This document shows positions 57,435-64,000 of a stretch of DNA of 64,000 nucleotides, in pieces; within the stretch, counting starts at the first letter, position 1; each line of letters opens with the position of its first letter. The notes below the pieces were generated by a model. That model searched no databases. It saw only the letters and a list, made by a program, of their open reading frames with translations, and had not been told where the DNA came from. Source of the DNA: a bacterium. Its GTDB lineage: Bacteria > Krumholzibacteriota > Krumholzibacteriia > LZORAL124-64-63. The position numbers and the translations under genes were made by a program. The DNA is taken from the NCBI GenBank assembly GCA_020049465.1, contig JAIFKS010000046.1, forward strand, positions 16,127 to 80,126. Reading direction: 5' to 3'.

Positions 57435-58466
57435 CTACTCCTTGTTCAACTGCCGGGTCAATTTCACCGCGCGCTTCTGGCCGAGGCGTCCCGCCTCGCC
57501 CAGCCAGGCGTCCTGGCCCTCGATCCGCACCCGCAACGGCCCGTTCACGGCCTGCGGCAGGTGGAGGATGTCGCCGGGGACCAGCTTCATGACTTCCTCG
57601 AGGTTCATTTCGACCTCGCCCAGCACGACCACCAGTTCGCTGCTGGTGGCGCGCACCATGTCCATGATCTTGCGCCGATCGTCGCGCAACTCGGGCGCCG
57701 TGCGCATCTCGAGAATGTCGCGGGGATCGAACACGTCCCGTACCGGCCCGAAGGCGGATTGCGGGATCGCCAGATGGACCGGACCCTCGACGGTGTCCAG
57801 GCGGATCTGGAATTTCATGATGATCAGCGACTCGCCCTCGTTGATGCCGCTGATGTAATTGGCGTTGTTCTCCAGCGAAACGCAGGCAGGCTCGATCTTG
57901 ACGAACTTGGTCGCCGAACGCCGGAAAATGTCCAGGAAGCGCTCGATCATGCCGGCGTTGATCCCGCGCTCGATCTCGGTGAATTCGCGCACCGTGTCTT
58001 CGGCGTCGGGGATGCCGCCCATCAGCTTCTTCATGAACACGAAACCCAGGCCCAGATCGACGTGGACCAGGGCATGGCCCTTGAGGGGCGCCATCGTGAC
58101 CGAGGCCACGCAGGTCGGGTTGGGCAGGTCCGCCACGTACTCGCCGAAGGTGCACTGGCGCAGGCCCTTGTATTCGATCTGGACGCTCATCCGCAGGAGG
58201 CTCGTGAAATCGATCGAGCCGGTCTTGGCGAATCCGTCGGCAACCGCCTGCAGATTGTGCTCGAAGGTGCGCGAGATGTTGTGCGGCCGGTAGAAATCGT
58301 ACCGGCGGGGCGAATGGTCGCCGTCGCTGTCCTCCGGACCGGCCCGCAGGACGTCGTCGAGATCCACCCCGCCGACCCCGTTCACGGCGCCGGCCATGGA
58401 CTCGGCGGCGTTGATCGCCGCATCGAGATCCTGGGAGTCGTCGTTTCGGGTGCCCTGCCGCGCCAT
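57435..58466 (-). CDS. fliM: Flagellar motor switch protein FliM
   Basis: 343-aa C-ring protein. The middle CheC-like domain (about 60-245) has YDFYRPHNISRTFEHNLQAVADGFAK and the FTEIERGINAGMIERFLDIF region; the C-terminal SpoA domain (about 265-335) binds FliN. The N-terminal CheY-binding motif, usually LSQ(D/E)EIDALL, is diverged: SQDLDAAIN at residues 11-19 is the nearest match, with one residue missing. GGAG lies seven bases upstream of the ATG. Confidence 0.95.
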   Translation of the reverse strand: MARQGTRNDDSQDLDAAINAAESMAGAVNGVGGVDLDDVLRAGPEDSDGDHSPRRYDFYRPHNISRTFEHNLQAVADGFAKTGSIDFTSLLRMSVQIEYKGLRQCTFGEYVADLPNPTCVASVTMAPLKGHALVHVDLGLGFVFMKKLMGGIPDAEDTVREFTEIERGINAGMIERFLDIFRRSATKFVKIEPACVSLENNANYISGINEGESLIIMKFQIRLDTVEGPVHLAIPQSAFGPVRDVFDPRDILEMRTAPELRDDRRKIMDMVRATSSELVVVLGEVEMNLEEVMKLVPGDILHLPQAVNGPLRVRIEGQDAWLGEAGRLGQKRAVKLTRQLNKE

Positions 58467-58484
58467 GCTTCGTCTCCGCGTTGA

Positions 58485-59102
58485 CTACTGAACGACCAGA
58501 TCCGAGAAGTAAACGTTCGTCAGGGCGCCTTCGGGGAGTTTCTCGGCCACACGCCGGAAGATCTCGTCCCGCAGGCGCTTCTTGCCGTCCGGCGTGCCCA
58601 GCATCGCCGCGGTCTTGTCCGAAAGGGTCATGATGACGGCGTCGCGCATCTCGGGCCGACGCGCATCGATCATGGCGACGATCGACGGGTCAGATACTTC
58701 CAGGTTGACCCCGATGCGCAGGTAGCGCGGACGGGCCGAATCCCCGGCCAGGGTGACCACGATTTCCTGAAGGTCCGCGAGCGAACTTCCCTCGCCGGCG
58801 GCCGCCGCGTCGCCGCCGCCGTGAGCTCCGCCCTTCTTTTCGGCCTTCTTCTCGCCGCCGTGCTTGCCTTCGGGGGCGGCCTTGGCGCCATGGGCGGCGG
58901 CCGCTTCGGCCGGCGCGCCGGCATCCGCATGGCCGACCCCGAGCCGGGGCACGATCACGAACTGCGTCAGACCGATGGCCACCACCGCCTGGGCCACCAC
59001 GATGGCCCCCAGCACCACGGCCTTGTTCTCCAGCAGATTCGGCTTGCCCTTGGCCTTGGGCGCCGCCTTCTCCTGGTCCGCATCCTTCTTGTTGTCGGCC
59101 AT
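58485..59102 (-). CDS. fliL: Flagellar basal body-associated protein FliL
   Basis: 205-aa stator-associated membrane protein. A basic N-terminus, one membrane helix (about 28-50), a low-complexity Ala/Gly/Lys/His-rich linker (60-105) and the periplasmic FliL domain (PRYLRIGVNLEVSDPS, RDAVIMTLSDKTAAMLGTPDGKKRLRDEI). It ends with NVYFSDLVVQ, a family hallmark. AAGGAG lies seven bases before the ATG. It is the first gene after the gap where motA and motB would often be. Confidence 0.94.
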   Translation of the reverse strand: MADNKKDADQEKAAPKAKGKPNLLENKAVVLGAIVVAQAVVAIGLTQFVIVPRLGVGHADAGAPAEAAAAHGAKAAPEGKHGGEKKAEKKGGAHGGGDAAAAGEGSSLADLQEIVVTLAGDSARPRYLRIGVNLEVSDPSIVAMIDARRPEMRDAVIMTLSDKTAAMLGTPDGKKRLRDEIFRRVAEKLPEGALTNVYFSDLVVQ

Positions 59103-59319
59103 GCGTGGCTCCTTGCCGTGTTTGGGGCGGCGTCCAGGGCCGCCACCGGTCGGCGGTCAGGCCAGGAACTGGCCGCACCGCCGGGATTTCAGGCACCGTC
59201 CGCGGATCGCTTCCGATCCCGGTTCGTTGGTCGAAGCCGGCGCCGCCGCCCTGCCCCGTCGTTCCGGCCGCGGGCGAAGACCGTCGGCGCACATTCCGCA
59301 ACGGCCCGCGCCGGTGCAT

Positions 59320-59335
59320 TGAAAGTATCGTGCCA
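59320..59335 (-). promoter_or_regulatory. Probable sigma-54 promoter upstream of fliL
   Basis: TGGCACG-ATAC-TTTCA on the minus strand: perfect -24 element, with T for G at the -12 GC. It lies in the 258-nt gap between flbD and fliL, about 215 nt before fliL. The remainder of the gap shows no gene and no remnant of motA or motB. Confidence 0.55.
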
Positions 59336-59360
59336 GCGGCCGGCAATGCGCCGAAACGCT

Positions 59361-59576
59361 TCAGCCGCCGCCGTTTCCGGCGGCGGCCATGGCTTCGTGC
59401 CGCATCATGGCCTGGTACGCCAGCGACAGCCGCACGACTTCGTCGCACGACTCCCGGACCCAGATCTTGCGCCCGGTGGTCAGCGAAATCAGCGTTTCCG
59501 GGGCGGCCCCGATGGATTCGATGAGTTCGGCGTTGATCACCAGGGCCTCCCCGTCGAGCTTGGTCAGCCTGATCAT
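59361..59576 (-). CDS. flbD: FlbD/SwrD family flagellar protein
   Basis: 71-aa protein of the small FlbD (SwrD) family: MIRLTKLDGEALVINAELIESIGAAPETLISLTTGRKIWVRES. The family occurs beside flgE and motAB and is linked to motor torque in Bacillus. ATG 59576 is chosen over an upstream in-frame ATG because the family begins exactly with MIxLTxLxG. It is separated from flgE by a strong hairpin. Confidence 0.92.
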   Translation of the reverse strand: MIRLTKLDGEALVINAELIESIGAAPETLISLTTGRKIWVRESCDEVVRLSLAYQAMMRHEAMAAAGNGGG

Positions 59577-59599
59577 GCGGCCTGCCCTGTCTGGCCGCC

Positions 59600-59635
59600 G
59601 CACCGCCACACAACCCCTGCGGGATGTGGCGGTGC
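59600..59635 (-). promoter_or_regulatory. Strong hairpin between flgE and flbD
   Basis: Perfect 11-bp inverted repeat GCACCGCCACA (59600-59610) / TGTGGCGGTGC (59625-59635) with a 14-nt loop. No U-run follows, so it is more likely an mRNA-stabilising or processing element that uncouples flgE from flbD levels than a full terminator. Confidence 0.6.
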
Positions 59636-59652
59636 GCGGCCGCTAGATCGAT

Positions 59653-61686
59653 TTACCGGACCAGGTTGACCAGTTCCTGCATGACCTGGTCGGCGGTGGT
59701 GATCACCCGGCTGTTCGCCTGGAAGGCGCGCTGGGCGACCACCAGGTTGGTGAACTCCCGGGCCAGGTCGACGTTGCTGGTTTCCAGCGCGCCGTTGACC
59801 AGCGAAATGCCGTTGCCGTCGCCGGCGAAGACCTCGATCGCTTCACCCGAGTTGCCGCTGCGGCGGTAGGTGTTGTTGGCTTCGCGGGTCAGACCGTCGG
59901 CATTGGAGAAGGTCGCCAGCGCGATCTGGGCGATGGCCTGCGAGGTGTCGTTGGAGAACACCCCGGTGATCATGCCGCTCTGGTCGATGTTGAAGTCGAC
60001 CAGGGTGCCGGTGCCGTAGCCGTCGGCGATGGACTTCAGCGTACCGGTGCCTTCGAACTGCGTCAGGCCGTTCAGGGCGTTGACGTCGCCGTAGTCGATG
60101 CTGAGCGTCACGTTCGATGCGCCCTCGACGCCGGTCGCCTGCGGCTGGAACTGCAGTCCGCTGCCGCCGTCGTTGAAGGTGAAGCTGCTGATGGCGCCCG
60201 ACTCCGAGAACCGCATCCGGCCGTCGCCGCCGGCCAGGATGGTTTCGCCACCCTCCATCGTCGCGTCCCACATCCATTCGTTCTGGCCGGGGACCTTCTC
60301 GAACTCGAAGCTGACGGTGTGCTGGCCGCCGAGCGAATCGTAGACCGTGGTGGCCATGGAGAAGGTCTTCTGGTCCTCGGCCGCCTGTGTGGTCGTGAAA
60401 TCGAAGGCATCGATCAGCGTCGCGTTGGCCGCGCCGACCTGACCCACCGAGATGGTGCCGATCGCCGAGTCCATGCCGACTTCGCCGCGCACCACGACCT
60501 GGCCTTCGCCGTTGATCTCCACCGGGTTCGAGTTGACGCCGAGCGCGTACTGGATCTCCGCCATCAACTGGGCCACGGTCGTCGTGCCGTCGACCGTCAG
60601 CGTGCGCGGGGCCACGCCGGTCCCGCCCACGTCGCCCCCGATGCTCAGGTCCACCGCGCCGGCGGTGACATTGATCCCCAGCGAGGTGCCTTCGGCATTG
60701 TAGAGGTTCACCAGCAGGTCGGTTTCATCCGCATAGGACAGCGCGGGACCCGACGAACCGCTGGCCGCGGCCGCGATGGTTCCGCTGAACGAGAACAGCG
60801 AGCCGCCGTTCTCGACGGTCAGCGACAGGCCGTCGATGGCGCTGGCACCGGCATTCGCCGCGGTCAGCGAGCCGTCGGCGGCGATGCTCAGGGTCACGTT
60901 CTGGGTGTCGGCGGCGAGCGAGGCGTTGACCGCGGTGATCAGCTGCTGGTAGGTCATGCCTTCGGTGACGGTGACCGACGCGGCTGTGAAGTCCACCCCG
61001 CCCGCGCGGCCGTTGATGGAAACCGTGTCGCCGGTGCCCAGCCCGAGCGAACCGCTGGACGGCGCGCTGAGCGTCGACAGCAGGTCGGTTCCGGCCGCCG
61101 CGACCAGGAACGACGGGCTTTCCTTGACCGTACCCTTGGCATCGCTGGCGGAGTCGAGATTGCCCATCAACTGGACCGTCGTCGACGGCTGCGCCGGCAC
61201 GACCAGCGCCGGGTCGATGAAGATATCGCCGAGCGGTCCGGCGATGATGTTGCCGCTCGAATCGGCCATCAGACCCTGGACGTGCATACCGGTCGTCGGG
61301 TTGACCAGCTGGTTCTCGCTGTCCAGGCCGAAGACGCCGGCGCGCGTGTAGACGCGGCTGCTGCCGTCACTCAGCACGAAGAAGCCCGGTCCCTGGATGG
61401 CCAGATCGGTCTTCTTGCCGGTGGTCTGGAAGTTGCCCTGGTTGAAATTCGTGTCGATGCTGCCGACCGACGTACCCAGGCCGATCTGCTGCGCATTGGT
61501 GCCGCCCAGACCGCCGCTCACGGGGCGGCTGGCCGATTTCATGGTCTGCGTGAGCATCTCGTTGAACGTGACGCGGCCCGATTTGAACCCCACGGTGTTG
61601 CTGTTGGCGATGTTGTTGCCGATGACGTCCAGGTTCGTCAGGTTCGCACTGAGGCCAGACACACCGGAGTAGAGAGACTTGAACAT
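59653..61686 (-). CDS. flgE: Flagellar hook protein FlgE, enlarged
   Basis: 677-aa hook subunit; many FlgE proteins are 400-500 aa. The N-terminal rod-like start MFKSLYSGVSGL, LDVIGNNIANSNTVGFKSGRVTF and the C-terminal NLVVAQRAFQANSRVITTADQVMQELVNLVR are conserved axial D0/D1 parts. The central 170-480 is a long Thr/Ser/Ala-rich insertion with flagellin-hook-IN-like repeats (VTVTEGMTYQQLITAVNASL), probably outer hook domains. GGAGG lies before the ATG. It follows flgD by 45 nt, where a small GCCCCC-TC-GGGGGC hairpin (61711-61724) occurs. Confidence 0.95.
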   Translation of the reverse strand: MFKSLYSGVSGLSANLTNLDVIGNNIANSNTVGFKSGRVTFNEMLTQTMKSASRPVSGGLGGTNAQQIGLGTSVGSIDTNFNQGNFQTTGKKTDLAIQGPGFFVLSDGSSRVYTRAGVFGLDSENQLVNPTTGMHVQGLMADSSGNIIAGPLGDIFIDPALVVPAQPSTTVQLMGNLDSASDAKGTVKESPSFLVAAAGTDLLSTLSAPSSGSLGLGTGDTVSINGRAGGVDFTAASVTVTEGMTYQQLITAVNASLAADTQNVTLSIAADGSLTAANAGASAIDGLSLTVENGGSLFSFSGTIAAAASGSSGPALSYADETDLLVNLYNAEGTSLGINVTAGAVDLSIGGDVGGTGVAPRTLTVDGTTTVAQLMAEIQYALGVNSNPVEINGEGQVVVRGEVGMDSAIGTISVGQVGAANATLIDAFDFTTTQAAEDQKTFSMATTVYDSLGGQHTVSFEFEKVPGQNEWMWDATMEGGETILAGGDGRMRFSESGAISSFTFNDGGSGLQFQPQATGVEGASNVTLSIDYGDVNALNGLTQFEGTGTLKSIADGYGTGTLVDFNIDQSGMITGVFSNDTSQAIAQIALATFSNADGLTREANNTYRRSGNSGEAIEVFAGDGNGISLVNGALETSNVDLAREFTNLVVAQRAFQANSRVITTADQVMQELVNLVR

Positions 61687-61731
61687 GGATTCCTCCCGGG
61701 TTCCCGTACTGCCCCCTCGGGGGCTGCCACG

Positions 61732-62382
61732 TCAGCTGACTTTGTAGATCTCGGAGACGAAGAATTCCTGGCCGTTGACGATCACGACGGCCTGGTTATC
61801 GCTGTAGCGCAGTCCGGAGACCGCTCCGGTCATCAAGCTCTCGAAATTGATGTCGGCGCCGCTGTTGTCCTTGAGCACGGTCGACACGGTGTATTCCCCT
61901 TCGGCCGCCACGGTGCCGTCGTCCTTGATGCCGTCCCAGGTGATGTCGTTCAGGCCCGTGGTCACCGGACGCTCGTAGGTGCGCACCACGTGGCCCGCAT
62001 CGTCGGTGATCGTGACGATGGCCTTGCCGCTCGCCGCGGCGGCGATCATGTTCTCGCTCGGCTTGCCGTCGGTCACCGTCAGATCGTTGCCTTCGACCGT
62101 GACCTTGCGGCCCACCAGAGCCAGCATCGCGGTGTTGTTGATGGCGGTTCCCACGGCCACGTTGTCCTGCAGGCTGGCCGACATGGTTTCCAGCTGCTCG
62201 AGCATCGAGAACTGCGTGATCTGACCCGTGAACTCCGCATTGTCCATCGGGCTGGTGGGGTCCTGGTTCTTGATCTGGGCGACCAGCAGGGTCATGAAGT
62301 CCAGCTTGCTGACCTGCGAGTAGTCGCGACCGGCGGCGCCGAGTACGGCGCCCGTCCCATCGGTGATTCCGGCGATCGGCAT
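61732..62382 (-). CDS. flgD: Flagellar hook capping protein FlgD
   Basis: 216-aa hook-cap scaffolding protein. The N-terminal FlgD motif (LDFMTLLVAQIKNQDPTSPMDNAEFTGQITQFSMLEQLETM) is followed by tudor-like and Ig-like parts (GLNDITWDGIKDDGTVAAEGEYTV). It begins 3 nt after fliK ends, giving the usual fliK-flgD-flgE order. Confidence 0.96.
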   Translation of the reverse strand: MPIAGITDGTGAVLGAAGRDYSQVSKLDFMTLLVAQIKNQDPTSPMDNAEFTGQITQFSMLEQLETMSASLQDNVAVGTAINNTAMLALVGRKVTVEGNDLTVTDGKPSENMIAAAASGKAIVTITDDAGHVVRTYERPVTTGLNDITWDGIKDDGTVAAEGEYTVSTVLKDNSGADINFESLMTGAVSGLRYSDNQAVVIVNGQEFFVSEIYKVS

Positions 62383-62385
62383 TCG

Positions 62386-64000
62386 TCAGACCTCCTGCGA
62401 AAGATCGGCCATGGCGCGCGCCCAGGCGGCACGCGCACCGTCGTATCCGTCATCCGAGCGACGGCCCCGGCCGTCCTCGCGTCCGTCCCGACGCCCGTCC
62501 TTGGCGTCCTGGCGGCCGTCCTTGTGCTGATCCTGCTGGCGCTCGTCCTGCTTCTCCGAGCGCACCGTCGCGCCTTCGCGCAGTTCCACGCGGACCTCGA
62601 CATGCTGGTAGCGCGCGGCGCGGTCCAGGATCCCGTCGGTCAGTTCACGGGCGCCCGAGCGCAGCGCCTGTTCCGCTTCAGGAGTGGATGCCCGCAGCAC
62701 GATGGTCAGGTGGTCATCGACCGAGCTGAAGTCGACATCCACCCGGCCCAGATTTTCGGGATCCAGGCGGATGGACAGCTTCTGTTCGCCCTGGTTCGAC
62801 GCCAGGCTGCGCGTGATCTGTTCGGCCACCTGGGTACGGATGGCGCCCGCGGGATCGGATGCGCGCGCGAGCCGGCCCGCGCCGCCCCGGGTCAGGGCCA
62901 GGAGCGTGTCCTCGGTGGTGGAGTCGCCGTCACCGGCCAGACCGGCCAGGGCGCTGTCGACCGCTGCGGCGAACGCCGCCGGGCGGCCGGACAGGGTCGT
63001 CCCCGTCGCCTGCGCGTCGCCCGATTCCACGTCGACGAACGCATCCGCCACGGCCATGCCGAGCGGCCGCGAATCGACGAATGCCCCCGCCTTCAGGTAC
63101 GACTGGAGCCCGAGACCCAGAAGCGCCTGCAACGCGGCCGGTTTCGGGTCGGCCGGTGCGGCGGCCTCGGGTTCGTCGCTCGTTGCGGATTCCGCGTCGG
63201 CGGGTGCGGGTTCTTCCTCGCCGGTCAGTCCGTCCCGGAGCGCAGCGTCCGCGTCGAGTTCGTCCGCAGGGCCCGACACCGCAGGGGCGGTTGCGCCGGT
63301 GTCGTGGGCCTGGTCGGCATCCAGCAAGACCAGGGGCCGCTCCGGATGGTCGGCCGGAGTGTCCGTTGCCGGCGCGGGCGGACTCGCGGTCCGATGGAGC
63401 ACGGTGACCGATCCGGGATCGGGCGTGACGGCCGGCGCCGGAGTCGGTTCGGAGGTCGAGGGCTGCGCTTCGGTGCCCGCCGGAATGGACGTCATGGTCT
63501 CGACGACCGGTTCGGCGGTCGCCGTCGGAGTGACGGCGCTTTCGGCGGGCGTTGCGGCAGGGACCGCCACGGCTGCGACCGCCGGCGTTGCCGGCGTGAC
63601 GGGCGCGTCCGTGGTGGTGGCCGAAGCGATGGGCATCGCCGCATTCGCCGTTCCGGAGACGGCTGCGGGCAGGAAGGACACCGCGTCGCCCGCCGGTTCC
63701 GCGACCGGGTTTGTGGGCAGAGCCACCGCCGCTGCAGAGGGGTCGACACCGGGCGTCACAACCGGGGCCTCGATGGTTGCGGTCGCGGATGCCGGAACGG
63801 CTGCCTTCGCTTCGGCGGCACCGGCCGTGGCGTCGACGGGCATGGCCCCGGCCGCTTCCGCCGGCGTTGCGGCAGGCGCCGCGGTCGCCGGATCGTCGGA
63901 CAGGGCTGCCCCGTCCGTCGCCGCCGGAGCGGCTGCCGCCAGAAGACCCGCGAACGCCGTCGCCGCGGCCTCGGCGTCGGCCGTTCCGGCCGCGCGGGCG
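62386..64000 (-). CDS. fliK: Flagellar hook-length control protein FliK, partial (N-terminus outside window)
   Basis: About 537 residues are visible and the frame stays open through position 64000, so the start lies outside; ATG 63843 is internal. The long N-terminal part is Ala/Pro/Val/Thr-rich and disordered, as expected for the molecular ruler. The C-terminal FliK domain (about the last 150 residues) has LSIRLDPENLGRVDVDF and LTIVLRASTPEAEQALRSG. A basic, Asp/Arg/Gln-rich tail (DERQQDQHKDGRQDAKDGRR) follows before the end. FliK acts with FlhB to end hook growth. Confidence 0.9.
   Translation of the reverse strand, partial: ARAAGTADAEAAATAFAGLLAAAAPAATDGAALSDDPATAAPAATPAEAAGAMPVDATAGAAEAKAAVPASATATIEAPVVTPGVDPSAAAVALPTNPVAEPAGDAVSFLPAAVSGTANAAMPIASATTTDAPVTPATPAVAAVAVPAATPAESAVTPTATAEPVVETMTSIPAGTEAQPSTSEPTPAPAVTPDPGSVTVLHRTASPPAPATDTPADHPERPLVLLDADQAHDTGATAPAVSGPADELDADAALRDGLTGEEEPAPADAESATSDEPEAAAPADPKPAALQALLGLGLQSYLKAGAFVDSRPLGMAVADAFVDVESGDAQATGTTLSGRPAAFAAAVDSALAGLAGDGDSTTEDTLLALTRGGAGRLARASDPAGAIRTQVAEQITRSLASNQGEQKLSIRLDPENLGRVDVDFSSVDDHLTIVLRASTPEAEQALRSGARELTDGILDRAARYQHVEVRVELREGATVRSEKQDERQQDQHKDGRQDAKDGRRDGREDGRGRRSDDGYDGARAAWARAMADLSQEV

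Noticed and set aside
59103..59319. Possible small gene in the flbD-fliL gap
   Set aside because: No frame with a ribosome site and protein-like composition was found; the gap is better explained by regulation.

Overview
The window is about 68% G+C by eye, gene-dense, and comes from the chromosome of a flagellated, double-membrane bacterium. Several traits point towards the FCB side of the tree (Krumholzibacteriota, Eisenbacteria, Latescibacterota or a similar high-GC lineage) rather than Proteobacteria. They are a metalloprotease with a C-terminal type-IX/FlgD-like sorting domain, a PorV/PorQ-like outer-membrane barrel, a lipoprotein with an SbsA-type Ig-like start (PPGGPPD after the lipid cysteine), and a Firmicutes-like topA-trmFO-xerC-hslV-hslU order. 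This placement is inference; no rRNA is present. All genes except rpsT and the MltD-like gene lie on the minus strand, so the window reads right to left.

Housekeeping half (1-41257). From right to left: a diguanylate cyclase and comEC; purC-purH; an M6 metalloprotease coupled to a Slt-type lytic transglycosylase; secA; smg; topA-trmFO-xerC-hslV-hslU; argF, an Ig-like lipoprotein and dapF-dapA-dapB; uvrC-xerD; trpS-scpA-scpB-rluB-hisC-aroF-(cmk::plsC)-rpsA; and mtaB, which runs off the left edge. Most neighbours overlap by 1-8 nt (ATGA or TGATG junctions), so translation is probably coupled in long operons. Sigma-70-like promoters with exact 17-nt spacers can be read in front of rpsA, trpS, rpsT, argF, purC and the diguanylate cyclase gene, and they settle several start codons.

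Envelope and regulator section (41347-47989). A divergent promoter pair separates the cyclase gene from a plus-strand LysM/SLT lipoprotein (MltD-like). A bidirectional terminator follows, then a PorV-like barrel with its own TATAAT promoter, a sigma-54 activator with a degenerate receiver, and two HDOD proteins.

Flagellar half (48075-64000). Right to left: fliK (partial), flgD, flgE, flbD, fliL, fliM, fliN, fliO, fliP, fliQ, fliR, flhB, flhA, flhF, a 66-residue membrane protein, fliA and two small orphan proteins. This encodes the hook, the switch and the whole export gate. motA, motB and flhG, common in such clusters, are absent. Sigma-54 promoter sequences sit in the two large gaps, before fliP (a match to consensus) and before fliL (one mismatch in the -12 element). 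The sigma-54 activator gene a few kilobases downstream is the obvious candidate regulator, and FliA would serve late genes elsewhere.

The most unusual points are an FlhF whose nucleotide-binding motifs are eroded beside a small membrane protein where FlhG would be expected, an ScpA with a duplicated poly-aspartate tail, a Cmk-PlsC fusion, a canonical EF-hand loop in the PorV-like barrel, and the sigma-54 circuit. No CRISPR array, prophage, insertion sequence, tRNA or defence island was seen, and no stretch longer than 300 bases lacks a gene.
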